DNA of 64,000 nt from assembly GCA_023525715.1 (NCBI GenBank), contig CM042011.1:3144066-3208065 (forward strand), read 5' to 3'. A program made the position numbers and the translations under genes. The stretch comes from Cichorium intybus (Eukaryota > Streptophyta > Magnoliopsida > Asterales > Asteraceae). This document shows positions 15,961 to 27,847 of the stretch, piece after piece (positions within the stretch are counted from its first letter, which is position 1; every line of letters begins with the position of its first letter). The notes under the pieces are model-generated. The model was not told the DNA's origin and did no database searches. It was given only the letters and a program-made list of their open reading frames with translations.

Positions 15961-16236
15961 TAGGCCTCATTATCAGTTGCTCATTCTATTGTTTCTCTCT
16001 GGAATTTCGATCCATAATCCTCTCGGCTTGGGTGTGATCTCATTTGAGGCAGGATATTTTTGCTGCTCAGCTTCCAGAAAATTCTAAAAGGTTGGTTTTT
16101 CTAATTTTTATTCTTTTAGTTAATTTTCTTATGGCCTTTAGCTTTTGTTATATGTTCAATTAGAAGAAAACATAGATCCTTATAGGTTGCATGTGAACTT
16201 AAGTTATTTAGTTCATGGTTTGCAGAAAACCTTTCA

Positions 16237-17553
16237 GTGGTATCAGAGCCTGCTTTGTTTTCTTGTTGAATTGCTATAACTGTTTTAGGGTTTAAAGTCT
16301 ATAAACCCTAATTTTTATGTGGATCGATTTCTAGGATTAGGGTTTTGGAAACCCTAATCCCCCTTGCTATTTTCGAAAATTTCAATTAGGGTTTTAGGAG
16401 GTTTTCTATTTTTGGTAACTTTATTTGTTAATTAAATGGATAACCTTAAACCCCATTATTTTGAATTCGAAATCTAAGGAGTTTAGGATAGGTTTTAATT
16501 AATTTGATTAATTTGGATAAACCTATCTACATTTGAATTAATTTAATTAATTGTTAATTAAAAGATAATTCAAAAGGGATTTAATTAATTTTAAAATTGC
16601 GAAATTAATGGAATAAATCCGAAAAAAAATATTTTAAAATCTTTAAAATATTTAGATTTAATTAATTTAATTTTTGGTAATTAAAATTGATTAAATCGAT
16701 TTTAAGGTTTAATTTAATTTAAAATTTAATTGTTAAATTTGGTAAAATTAAAAGATAAACCTTGAATATTTTAAAGGGTTTTAAAATACATCTTATATAT
16801 GTTATTAAAAGTTAATATTATATATATGAGATAAGTTTGGTTAGTCAAATCAATAGTAGGCCTCATTCACGAAGCTGGTCTAAAAAGTGGGTTTAAGGAG
16901 ACTGCCTATAAAATGGTAGTCTAATGGGTGAACACTCTCACCCACCGCTCGCCTGATCAGTGGAGGGTCGTTAGCCGAACAGTTTTGATAGGACCACTTA
17001 ATCATTAAAAGTATAATGATCAAAGTACTAGAACCTTTACACAAAATCTCAATCTAGTTACTTTAGGAAAAATGTGAATTTGATGCTACCCCATGAAATT
17101 GCACATTGCACTTTATGAAACGTTGGTGGAGCGTGTGTGGTTTACCGGCACACCAATGGGGGTTCATAAAGAGTGGCAATGGGTGTCTCGGGTGTTATCA
17201 TTGTTGATGGAGCGTGTGTGGTTAACCGGCACATCAATTTGAGATGATAATGGACCCTGAGAGTACCAAGCTAATTTGCATGGTTATTCACACCCGGTTT
17301 GTGATCCTCGGCATCCCAGTCACAAACGGTGGGGCATATCCGAGATTAAACATGCTATTGAACAAGTTCAATAAATCTCAAAAGAAACTAGGAATTCCAT
17401 TTATAATAAGATTATTTTTCCGCGGTGGAATTGGCTGAATCGTCATTCGCCTACCTTTATAAAATTTGCTTATAGATTACGGCATCCCTCTTCTATGTTG
17501 CAAATTGTTATAGTTGGATCCTAGCCTTATTTTATATTGGGTTATTATAAGGA
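16237..17553 (+). other. Untranslated leader of copia element B, first part
   Basis: Begins with PBS TGGTATCAGAGCC at 16238-16250, complementary to the 3' region of plant initiator tRNA-Met as used by many copia elements. AT-rich and non-coding. It contains two repeated GGAGCGTGTGTGGTTxACCGG blocks (about 17130 and 17210). It ends at the insertion site of element A and resumes at 39419. Confidence 0.7.
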
Positions 17554-17558
17554 CCGAC

Positions 17559-17897
17559 TGTTAGTTCTATATGTCCAAGGATGATCATAAAATGATATTA
17601 CTAATAATACATGATCCTATAGGGTCACACCAACAACAAGTTTGACACCAATTGATCATTTAGAACGTTAAATTTGATTTAACATCAAATGATACTAAAC
17701 TTGCAATTTAATCTTGTAGGTTATTATTATTTGAGGTAAATAATAATAACTACAAAATTAAAGGTTGATTAGTAATTCATATGTGATGAATTAATTAAGT
17801 AACAATTAAATTGTTTAAATTGTTAAACGATTTAATTGATTTATAAGTAAGCCTTTTATTTAATTTAATTAGTAAATTAAATAAAATATATATATTG

Positions 17898-17976
<79 letters not shown>

Positions 17977-18681
17977 ATTATACAATTAAAATTGTATATT
18001 TAGATGGTTTATTTATATATTTGATTATGGGTTAAATGTTATTCCATTAAAGAAATGAGAAGATGTATTATTTATAAACTTATAATTATCTAAGTTTTAT
18101 AAATAATAACAACCCACTAGCACTTCATTAGTCATCATATAACTAGCCATATTGGAAGGAAAAGAATGCATTAAGAACTTAAAAGAAAATGAAGATGCCT
18201 TGTGTCTTCTAGCTTTTGATTATAGAAATCAAATGGATCTTTCTTTTAAGCTAGTTGCATGTGCTTTTCTTTTGCCTTTGGTGGGATATAATGTGGACGA
18301 TTTTGAGGGCATGTATACATCATTCTTGCTTCAAGAAATCAGCCAAAAACTCTCTTAAAGTTCTTAGAAAGAATTGGTCTTTGGTTTCATAAGAAAAGGA
18401 GTCATATCTTGCAAGTTGTGGAACTAGCATTCAAGGGTGTTCAAGCTTGTGGTGGATCAACTATAGAGGGATTCTAATTTGATTCCTAGCTATCAAAATC
18501 ATCCAAACCAAACCCAAGAACAAAGGTTATGATCTTGAACTTAAACTATGTTTGTTCTTCATCTTATCTCTACATGCATGTAGCATGATCCTCTTGAAAA
18601 TGGAATTTGTGTTCATGATTTTATGCTTCCGTTGCAAACTCTTGTTTTTGAAACTAACTACATGAACCTTGATTTCCAACA
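17559..18681 (+). repeat. 5' LTR of copia element A
   Basis: TGTTAGTTC...TTTCCAACA, 1123 bp, with an internal (TA)n tract at about 17897-17978. A short ORF at 18152-18358 is repeated in the 3' LTR (25987-26193) and is not thought to be a gene. Confidence 0.93.
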
Positions 18682-20596
18682 ATTGGTATCAGAGCCATGG
18701 CTATATTGCATGTTTAGATAATAAGTTTATTTGGATAAACTTGGTTTTTGGAAGCCATGAATGTTCATCTTCTTAAATGAAAGTTTCATGCATGGCTTCT
18801 TTGGCAACATGCAAAAAATATAATCTATGATTTTATGTAACCAACTATATTTTATGTATGCATGCATTTGGTTACATAGATGTTGCCTTATAAAAACAAA
18901 GTGTTGATTTTCTTATGATTTTATGTGATAAAATGGTGCATAAACAAGCCAAGGACCATATGATGCATGTTTTGTGTTTGTGTTTGATATGGTTGTAATC
19001 TATTCTTTTATTCAAATGGTTTGTAATAATAATTAGTTATTTACTTCATTTTATTCATTTTGTAATTGTTAGAATAGTTGTATTTTATTTCATTCACAAA
19101 ATGTAACAAGAGAAGGAAGTAAGAAATAGATTGCACCCAACAGCAGCACTTTCTGAAGAGCTGCTGTCCAGATTTCAAAAATGTTTTGGAAGTGTTTTAT
19201 AAATTCATATCTTGGTTATTTGGTGATATACTTGTTGGTAACTTTAATATCTAGTATATACATTAAGTTTCAACAAGTATTAGCATCAATATGGCCAAGA
19301 ATGAATTGAAAAAATGCAACAAAAACACAAAATCTTCTTCCTGCTGCCCTGTAATTTCGCTAGTTTTCAAAGGGGGGAAGAAAATTCATAACTCACTCAA
19401 GGATGTCAAGAAATGGTGGTTCAAGTGTCTTATGGTGATATAAGAAGCTTGGCAAAATTGTAGCCAAATCGAAGATCATTTGGTTGAGTTTTCGTCACCC
19501 TTTTTGTCCCTAGGTTTGGACTTGATATTTCATGTGTGGCTCACATGAAATATCAAACTAGTTGGCTTGTGTTTATGCACCCATGCATGCTTGTGATGTT
19601 TGAATGTTTTATTATGTTATGTTGTGGATGAAAATAAGATTTTGCATGCTAGACAACCTAGATAATTAAACATAATCATCAAGGAGTTTGTATTTTCAAA
19701 AGTTGACATTTAAAACATAAGATGTGATAAAATTGGTTTTATTAAAATGGGTTTTGTTATATAAAACCTATTAAGTCAAGTTTTGAAAATGAATGAAACA
19801 AGATATAAAATTGAGATTTTATGAACTCTTACAAACTCCAACCCTAAATAATAATGGTAATTATTTAGGATTATAAATTGGTTCTAATATATGTGATCAA
19901 ACTCAAACTTAATATTGGATATTAATTGTAATCTTGACCACAAACAAAGAATCAATAAAATGGAGATTTTATGATTTAGGAACCAATTAACAAAATAAGA
20001 TTTAATGGTACCATGTTCATTGGATGCATGCAATCTACATGATACCATATGTTTTTCAAAATTAGAATTGTAAAACATTCAAATCCCTTATGAAATACGA
20101 ATCTATGCCGTCCTTCTTAAAGACACTCATGTATCACTTGTATTTCCTTGTGGGATAAAGGATACCTAACCACTTGGAGTCTTCTTGTGATACAAGAAGT
20201 AGTTTTTCAATATTGATGGGATAAAGGACACCTAACCATTAATAGTTGACAAAACTACACGTCCGTTTAAGTAGGATGATTCGTTTGGAAATCTCTTGTG
20301 ATAAAGGTCACCTAAGCATTAGAAATCCAAGGCATAGATGGGATCAAACATGCCAAACTTATAAATGTTATAATGGGATCCCATAACTCTAGAAATTATA
20401 TTTGGATATAATTGGTAAATCGTTACCTACCTTGTTGATTCGAATAGGCGGGATAAAGGAAACCTAACCACTTATTCGTGATGCAACTTGGATTCTAGAC
20501 CTTAATTAATTAAAGTTTATGAAACAAGAAAGGGTATTAATTATTAAGGTATTAATATCATAATTTACTAAATAGAACCTTGCTAAAATTTTGTAG
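18682..20596 (+). other. Long untranslated leader of copia element A
   Basis: 1.9 kb without a coding ORF. PBS at 18684-18696. The 3' part holds four or five variants of GGGATAAAGGA(C/T)ACCTAACCA (20150-20480), a degenerate repeat. The leader ends TTTTGTAG directly before the polyprotein ATG, a possible splice acceptor. Confidence 0.75.
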
Positions 20597-23500
20597 ATGG
20601 CACCAAACAACAACACACACTCGGCTCCTAACAAAACCTCACTACGGTCTCTCCTTGAAGGAGAAAAACTTAACCATACCAACTTCTTGGATTGGTACCG
20701 TAGTGTGAGAATTGTTCTCAAACAAGAAAAGAAAGAATATGTTCTCAATGAACCACTTACAGAAGAGCCCCCTGCCACTCCTAAGCCCGCACACGATGCA
20801 TGGCTTAAAAAGATGGATGATTCCATCGATGCATCATGCCTCATGTTGGCAACCATGATTCCCGACCTTCAGAAGGATTTGGAGAATCATTCAGCCTATG
20901 ACATGATTAATCAACTAAAGGAAATGTTCCAACAACTTGCAAGAACGGAAAGGTTCGAAACTGTTCGGGCTTTCCATGCTTGCAAGATGGAGGATGGGCA
21001 GTCGGTAAGCTCTTATGTGCTCAAAATGAAGAGTCACATTGATCATTTGGCACGTCTTGGAGTTGTGATGCCCGAAGAGCTAGCAACGGATTTGATCCTT
21101 AACTCCTTGACAAAGTCCTTTGATCCTTTTGTCATGAATTATAACATGAATGGTTTAAACAAGACTATCCCGGAATTACATGGGATGCTAATTACCGGGG
21201 AAAAGAGTCTGCCTAAGAAAACCACTCAAGTTCTCATGATCAAGGAAGGTGGCACAAAGAGAACAAGACCCGAACACCCCACCAACTCCAAGGGCAAAGG
21301 GAAAGCAAAAGCTTTCAAAGGTAAGGGCAAGAAAGTTGTCCAACCATCCCATCCGCCCAAGAAGAAGGCAAAGGTTGCCAAAGAAGACACATGCTTTGAA
21401 TGTGGCAAAGCTGGGCATTGGAAAAGAAATTGCCCTATGTATCTTGCGGAGTTGAAGAAGAAGAAGGCCGGTGAAGGCACTTCAGGTATCTATGTGATAG
21501 ACCTAGAACTTTATAATTTATCTCCTAACACATGGGTATTTGATACTGGTTTTGGAACTCACATATGTAATATGTTGCAGGGGTTCAAAAGGAGTAGGCG
21601 ACTGAAGGCAAATGAGGTAGTACTTCGGGTTGGAAACAATGCAAGGGTTGCGGTGGATTCAATTGGAAGTTTTAATTTATTACTACCTAATGGCTTGTGT
21701 GTGACATTGTTGAATGTTTACTATGTTCCTAGCTTGACTAGGAATATTATTTCAGTTGCTAAATTAAGACAATGTGGATTTGATCTTTCCTTTAATAATG
21801 ATGATATTTGTGTTTACAAAAATAATGTATTCTATTTTGAGGCTAGGCCTTTAAATGGAATTTATGAAGTAAACCTTGATGAAAAGACTAACCATGACTC
21901 TTTATACCACACTTTCACCAAGAAACCCAAATTTGATTTGAGTCAAACCTATCTATGGCATTGTCGCCTTGGGCATATAAACAAGAATCGCATATCCCAA
22001 CTTCAAAAGAGTGGACTTTTGAAGGCAAATGAGAATGACTCATTTGATATATGTGAATCTTGTTTACATGGCAAGATGACTAAAGCTCCTTTCTCCGGAA
22101 CCAATGAGAGAGCAAAGGACTTGTTAGGAATCATACATACGGATGTATGTGGTCCTTTCAAGCCAATGACTAGATATGGTGAAAGATATTTCATCACCTT
22201 CACTGACGACTTTAGTCGTTTTGGATATGTTTATTTAATTAAACATAAACATGAGGCGTTTGAAATGTTCAAAACGTTTCAAAGTGAAGTGGAAAATCAA
22301 CTCAACAAAACAATTAAAGTTCTTCGTTCTGATAGAGGAGGTGAGTACTTAAGTACAAACTTTATGGATCATTGTAAGACTTGTGGAATTGTTTCACAAC
22401 TTACTCCACCTGGAACACCACAACATAATGGTGTGTCTGAGAGGCGGAACCGAACACTATTGGATATGGTTCGATCCATGATGAGTAGAAGTACTCTACC
22501 TTTATCATTTTGGGGTTATGCTTTACAAACAGCTGCTCGTCTCCTAAACATGGCACCTACTAAGAAGGTAGATAAAACGCCTTATGAGATATGGCATGGA
22601 AGGGTTCCATCTTTATCCTATCTAAAGGTATGGGGTTGTGAAGCTTATGTTAGACAAGAAGCTTCAAACAAATTAGAACCCCGTTCAACTAAATGTATCT
22701 TTGTAGGGTATCCGAAAGATTGTCTTGGATACTATTTCTACAATCCCATCGAGAATAAGATATTTATTTCTCGAAAAGCTGAATTCCTAGAAAACAAGTT
22801 TCTGACGGAAGAGGCTAGTGGGAGGTTTGTGGAACTTGAGGAACTTCAGGAACCACAACCTGATACACAAGAAGTTGAATCTAGCATTCAACAAGAAATT
22901 GTTGAACCTGAACAAACGGTTGATCAGGAACAAATTGTAACACAAGGTGTTCGCAAATCTGGTAGGGTTCTAATTGAACCAGAAAGGTATGGTTACCTTT
23001 TGATGGAAGAAGAATGTTATACGATAGATTCTGATGAACCCGTCAACTATCAGAGTGCAATATCAGATCCTGAATCTGATAAATGGCTTGAGGCCATGAA
23101 CACTGAGATGCAATCCATGCATGATAATCAAGTTTGGAACTTGGTTAATCTTCCCACCAATTGTAAGACTGTTGGGAACAAATGGGTTTTCAAGAAGAAA
23201 ATCGACGTGGATGGAAATGTTCACACTTTTAAGGCTAGACTTGTCGCTAAAGGATACTCACAGACTCATGGTATTGACTATGATGAGACCTTTTCTCCAG
23301 TGGCAATGATCAAGTCGATTAGGATACTTTTTGCCATAGCCGCATACTATGATTATGAGATATGGCAAATGGATGTCAAGACCGCTTTCCTTAATGGATA
23401 CTTATTGGAAGATGTCTATATGGAACAACCTGAAGGTTTTGTCGATCCCAAGCATCCAAACAAAGTGTGCAAGCTTAAAAGATCTATCTATGGATTAAAG

Positions 23501-24619
23501 CAAGCGTCTCGAACATGGAACATCCGTTTTGATGAAAAGATTACGAGTTTTGGATTCATCAAAAATGAGGATGACTCCTGTGTTTACAAGAAAGCTAGTG
23601 GGAGCATTGTCATAATCCTAGTATTGTATGTAGATGACATACTTTTATTTGGAAATGACATCCCAACCTTAAAAGGTGTCAAAGCGTTCCTTGAGAGTTG
23701 TTTCTCAATGAAGGATCTAGGGGAAGCTGCTTATGTATTAGGCATAAAGATCTATAGAGATAGATCTAAGAGACTTATTGGTCTTAGCCAAAGTGTATAT
23801 ATTGATAAAATCTTGAAAAGGTTCAAGATGCAAGACTCCAAAAGAGGATTCTTGCCAATGCCTCATGGCACCATCCTAAGCAAGTCTCAGTGCCCAAACT
23901 CTAAGACTGAACTTGATAGGATGAAACATGTCCCATATGCTTCGGCAATTGGGTCCATCATGTATGCCATGTTATGCACTAGGCCCGACGTCTCATGTGC
24001 CTTAAGTATGACTAGTAGGTATCAACAGAACCCAGGTGAAGCCCACTGGACTGCGGTAAAGAACATTCTTAAGTACTTGAGAAGAACTAAAGATATGTTC
24101 CTAGTTTACGGCGGTTTGGAAGAAAGCTTAAAGGTAAAGAGTTACACTGACGCAAGCTTCCAAACAGATAGGGATGATTCGAAATCTCAATCTGGGTATG
24201 TCTTTATTTTAAATGGAGGAGCCGTGTCTTGGAAGAGTTCCAAACAAGAAGTGATTGCACAATCCACTACAGAATCAGAATATGTTGCTGCTTCAGAAGC
24301 TGCTCAAGAAGCTGTCTGGATGAGAAAGTTCATAGAAGATCTAGGGGTTGTTCCTTCCATTCGGGACCCTATAGAAATCTTCTGTGACAATCTAGGTGCT
24401 ATAGCTCAAGCAAAGGAACCTAGATTGCATCAAAAAACCAAACACATTCACCGAAGGTATAACTACATTAGACATGAAGTTAAGAATGGTGAAATAAGTA
24501 TTCACAAGGTTCATACAGATCAAAATTTGGCAGACCCATTCACGAAACCTTTACCCGAAACTAAGCATGAAAGTCATGCTAAGGGTATAGGACTTCGTTT
24601 TTCTAATGAATGGATTTGA
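20597..24619 (+). CDS. Copia Gag-Pol polyprotein (element A)
   Basis: 1340-residue single-ORF polyprotein that would be cut into capsid, protease, integrase, reverse transcriptase and RNase H for retrotransposition through cytoplasmic particles. Domains in order: gag with UBN2-type region (about 25-230); CCHC knuckle CFECGKAGHWKRNC (266-279); protease DTG (Asp 316, as DTGFG); integrase zinc part (HCRLGH at 455, CESC about 493); integrase core Asp 516, Asp 579, Glu 615 (D-D-35-E); reverse transcriptase with TAFLNG and YVDD (1011-1014); RNase H with TDASFQTD (Asp 1185), TESEYVA and CDN. Order integrase before RT defines Ty1/copia. The ATG at 20597 follows AG directly. Every catalytic motif is present and there is no frameshift, so the copy could be competent. 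Confidence 0.97.
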   Translation: MAPNNNTHSAPNKTSLRSLLEGEKLNHTNFLDWYRSVRIVLKQEKKEYVLNEPLTEEPPATPKPAHDAWLKKMDDSIDASCLMLATMIPDLQKDLENHSAYDMINQLKEMFQQLARTERFETVRAFHACKMEDGQSVSSYVLKMKSHIDHLARLGVVMPEELATDLILNSLTKSFDPFVMNYNMNGLNKTIPELHGMLITGEKSLPKKTTQVLMIKEGGTKRTRPEHPTNSKGKGKAKAFKGKGKKVVQPSHPPKKKAKVAKEDTCFECGKAGHWKRNCPMYLAELKKKKAGEGTSGIYVIDLELYNLSPNTWVFDTGFGTHICNMLQGFKRSRRLKANEVVLRVGNNARVAVDSIGSFNLLLPNGLCVTLLNVYYVPSLTRNIISVAKLRQCGFDLSFNNDDICVYKNNVFYFEARPLNGIYEVNLDEKTNHDSLYHTFTKKPKFDLSQTYLWHCRLGHINKNRISQLQKSGLLKANENDSFDICESCLHGKMTKAPFSGTNERAKDLLGIIHTDVCGPFKPMTRYGERYFITFTDDFSRFGYVYLIKHKHEAFEMFKTFQSEVENQLNKTIKVLRSDRGGEYLSTNFMDHCKTCGIVSQLTPPGTPQHNGVSERRNRTLLDMVRSMMSRSTLPLSFWGYALQTAARLLNMAPTKKVDKTPYEIWHGRVPSLSYLKVWGCEAYVRQEASNKLEPRSTKCIFVGYPKDCLGYYFYNPIENKIFISRKAEFLENKFLTEEASGRFVELEELQEPQPDTQEVESSIQQEIVEPEQTVDQEQIVTQGVRKSGRVLIEPERYGYLLMEEECYTIDSDEPVNYQSAISDPESDKWLEAMNTEMQSMHDNQVWNLVNLPTNCKTVGNKWVFKKKIDVDGNVHTFKARLVAKGYSQTHGIDYDETFSPVAMIKSIRILFAIAAYYDYEIWQMDVKTAFLNGYLLEDVYMEQPEGFVDPKHPNKVCKLKRSIYGLKQASRTWNIRFDEKITSFGFIKNEDDSCVYKKASGSIVIILVLYVDDILLFGNDIPTLKGVKAFLESCFSMKDLGEAAYVLGIKIYRDRSKRLIGLSQSVYIDKILKRFKMQDSKRGFLPMPHGTILSKSQCPNSKTELDRMKHVPYASAIGSIMYAMLCTRPDVSCALSMTSRYQQNPGEAHWTAVKNILKYLRRTKDMFLVYGGLEESLKVKSYTDASFQTDRDDSKSQSGYVFILNGGAVSWKSSKQEVIAQSTTESEYVAASEAAQEAVWMRKFIEDLGVVPSIRDPIEIFCDNLGAIAQAKEPRLHQKTKHIHRRYNYIRHEVKNGEISIHKVHTDQNLADPFTKPLPETKHESHAKGIGLRFSNEWI

Positions 24620-25401
24620 TTTGTGTTTAATGTTTTATGAATATGAACTTATGTAAACGACAAGAATTATGTAATATTTGTGACGTGATGTTTCATTCAT
24701 AATTATTGTGTTTTATTAGCATGTTTAATCCTTGAATAATTTAGTTATTCTAAAACGTCCATAGTCGATCATAGTTGTGGGAGCAATTATGAAGTAAGAC
24801 TAATATGAATTGGATTGGTTGACTTTTATGGGTAAAAGTAGCAAAAGGTTGCAACCAAATTCATAGGTACTTGTCAGTGAACAAGTATTGGACTTGACCC
24901 GTTTCAAGATCACTCCATGGATCATCATCATAAGTGATTCTTGAATAAAGGTATTATCATTGTATCCTTTGACCTGAGATACATATTTGGGACTCAAGTG
25001 TAGAATGTACTATGCTTTGATATGGTTTACTGTTGTTCTTGAAATACAGACAACCATAAAGGCCATACTCATGCATAGTACTAACTATATGAGGGGCGTA
25101 TGTAGTCAAGACGGGATTTGTTCCTCTTATGTGTTGAGAGTTAGACATCTAAGGCGCCTGTTTGAAAGTTGAACATAAAATGAGAATGATTAAGATCCAT
25201 ATCTCATGTTCAACATGATGTCTGTGACAAAGGGATAATTGATAAGATAACCTTATACATCAATTAGAGCCTCGTGTTTTCTGAAGAATTGAATGTTGTT
25301 GAATGGCACAATGTCATGTGTTATTGGGGGCAGTAAAATGTTGCTAGACGTTTACTACTGTCGATATCATTCTATGATACAACCTTGTGCAAGTGGGAGA
25401 T
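24620..25401 (+). other. 3' untranslated region of copia element A
   Basis: Non-coding stretch between the polyprotein stop and the 3' LTR. It ends with purine tract AAGTGGGAGA used for plus-strand DNA priming. Confidence 0.7.
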
Positions 25402-25740
25402 TGTTAGTTCTATATGTCCAAGGATGATCATAAAATGATATTACTAATAATACATGATCCTATAGGGTCACACCAACAACAAGTTTGACACCAATTGATC
25501 ATTTAGAACGTTAAATTTGATTTAACATCAAATGATACTAAACTTGCAATTTAATCTTGTAGGTTATTATTATTTGAGGTAAATAATAATAACTACAAAA
25601 TTAAAGGTTGATTAGTAATTCATATGTGATGAATTAATTAAGTAACAATTAAATTGTTTAAATTGTTAAACGATTTAATTGATTTATAAGTAAGCCTTTT
25701 ATTTAATTTAATTAGTAAATTAAATAAAATATATATATTG

Positions 25741-25811
<71 letters not shown>

Positions 25812-26198
25812 ATTATACAATTAAGATTGTATATTTAGATGGTTTATTTATATATTTGATTATGGGTTAAATGTTATTCCATTAAAGAAATGAGAAGATG
25901 TATTATTTATAAACTTATAATTATCTAAGTTTTATAAATAATAACAACCCACTAGCACTTCATTAGTCATCATATAACTAGCCATATTGGAAGGAAAAGA
26001 ATGCATTAAGAACTTAAAAGAAAATGAAGATGCCTTGTGTCTTCTAGCTTTTGATTATAGAAATCAAATGGATCTTTCTTTTAAGCTAGTTGCATGTGCT
26101 TTTCTTTTGCCTTTGGTGGGATATAATGTGGACGATTTTGAGGGCATGTGTACATCATTCTTGCTTCAAGAAATCAGCCAAAAACTCTCCTAAAGTTC
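25402..26198 (+). repeat. 3' LTR of copia element A, first part
   Basis: Matches 17559-18366 with a shorter (TA)n tract. It breaks at AGTTC (26194-26198) where the Athila-like element is inserted. The rest of the LTR is at 39096-39413. Confidence 0.93.
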
Positions 26199-27847
26199 TG
26201 TTGTGTACAAAACAACTAACTATTAGTTATTATGTTTTTAAAGTCTTAATCCAATTATTTACCTAATTATATGACTATTAGACTTACGAGCAAGTATTAC
26301 TCGATCATTTAATAGTATAGTTTTGGTAAGTAAAGGTATCGAATTTCCACAGGGAATTATTAACTAACTTAATGTTTTCAATTATCAATCAAACAGTTTA
26401 GAGGCGAGTTTTAGTAAAAACTCGTAAAACTAAGTTTTGGATGCTTGTAAAATAGACGAAATAATAAATAACAATTATCGTAACAACACAACAATTAAGA
26501 GATAATATGATCAAATTATAACAACGGAAGCTTTCACCTAGGATTTGTTGATTCATATAAATCTAGGTTGACTAGTTTTGATTATGTGCAATGAGTTAAA
26601 ATAGGTAGCATTAAGTGGTAGGATCATATGGTCAAGTCACCAATTCTATAATTTCTAAGTTAATATAGCACAATGGTCATGTAACTAAATAACTTATAAT
26701 CATGAATAATTAATATAATCTAGCATGCAAACATAGGCCATACCCTAATGGTCATAGTGATATGATCATACAATCAATGGTCATGAGTTGTAACTAAATA
26801 TGATATAAGTTTTATTTCACTAATCAAGTTTATAGTTAGAATAACCTCCCTAGTTAAATGGTCAATAACTAGTCCAATGATATGTAGGTGTCAATTAAAC
26901 ATCAAAATGGTTCATATGTTCAATACGTTTAAATGGTCAATAAACATTAATCATATGAAGATGGCTATCAAGATTATAAACTTTAATCACATTCAATATG
27001 TATAGCATGCAAATTATATATCCTAACCGAAATTTAACTCGAATCAAGAACTAGATCAACACAAATTTATATTAATGAATCAACATCACATAGGCAAAAG
27101 CTACAGGGAATCTAGCCTAGCATGGTATCAAGTATACAATAACAATATGAATAATACATGATAAAAGATACCAACCGGTTAAATTCGATGAATCCTTGCA
27201 ACAAATGAAGATCCTAGCTCCTTCTTGTAATGTAAATAACTCTCAAATACATTTATCACACATCAAATGTTGAAATACACGAAATACAATAGTTCTAAAA
27301 TGTCAAATGACTGATTTCTCTCTTTGATTCTAACAATTGTTTTCCAAATGGTCGTCCAATGCGTCTTATTTATAGCAGCTGCAGTCTCAGGGCGCGGTGC
27401 GCCTATAGTGGATCAGATCTGGCAGTCTTTATCGCTGGAAAGGCCACGTGATGGTTCGCTTTTCAGATCGGATCTGGGGCGCGGTGCGCCCAAAGGTAAG
27501 GCGGGGTGCGCCCTTGCACATGTTAGGCAACCCGGTTGAATCATTAGATGAACCCACGCTTCATTATTTTAATCTCAAGTGGACCAGCATGTCGAACACT
27601 GGCATCATCCTAGGCGCAGTGCGCCCTTGGTCTGGGCGGGGTGCGCCCCTGCTGAAATCAGAATTGTCACTTTGTTTCGTTTAACGCTCAAATCTCTTGT
27701 AAAATCCGATCTTTTGCTCCATACGTGTCTTTAAGCTACAAAATGTATTTTTAGCATATTAGGTATCTTTAGTTCATAAAATGTATGAAACTAAACTAAA
27801 ATGACACTGATATCGCCCGGAAAATATGTATAATTTACGCGATATCA
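26199..27847 (-). repeat. 3' LTR of the Athila-like element
   Basis: 1649 bp; on the minus strand it reads TGATATCGCG...GTACACAACA. It contains TATA (revcomp of 27367-27374) and five GC dyads at 27391-27647 upstream of it. Confidence 0.92.
27391..27647. promoter_or_regulatory. Cluster of five GC dyads in the 3' LTR
   Basis: 13-mers of the GGCGC-GGT-GCGCC type at 27391, 27478, 27500, 27613 and 27635, the last four forming two pairs with 22-bp period. The variants GGCGGGGTGCGCC and GGCGCAGTGCGCC each differ by one base. On the minus strand they lie 17-273 bp upstream of TATAAATA. Confidence 0.85.

Larger units (their letters stand above)
15539..16236 (+). repeat. 5' LTR of copia element B
   Basis: TG...CA-ended 698-bp LTR. 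It contains a GC-rich paired motif (15851-15885) and a TATA box at 15945-15952 set in an inverted repeat. Purine/pyrimidine and AT content otherwise match the surroundings. Confidence 0.88.

Noticed and set aside
18152..18358. 68-residue ORF present twice (also 25987-26193)
   Set aside because: Lies within both LTRs of element A; its duplication is explained by the LTR, and no known domain is seen.
27324..27684. Plus-strand ORFs over the GC dyads (GRGAP-type repeats), also at 38546-38927 and 34057
   Set aside because: The reading is the dyad motif itself in the LTR; regulatory sequence is the better explanation.
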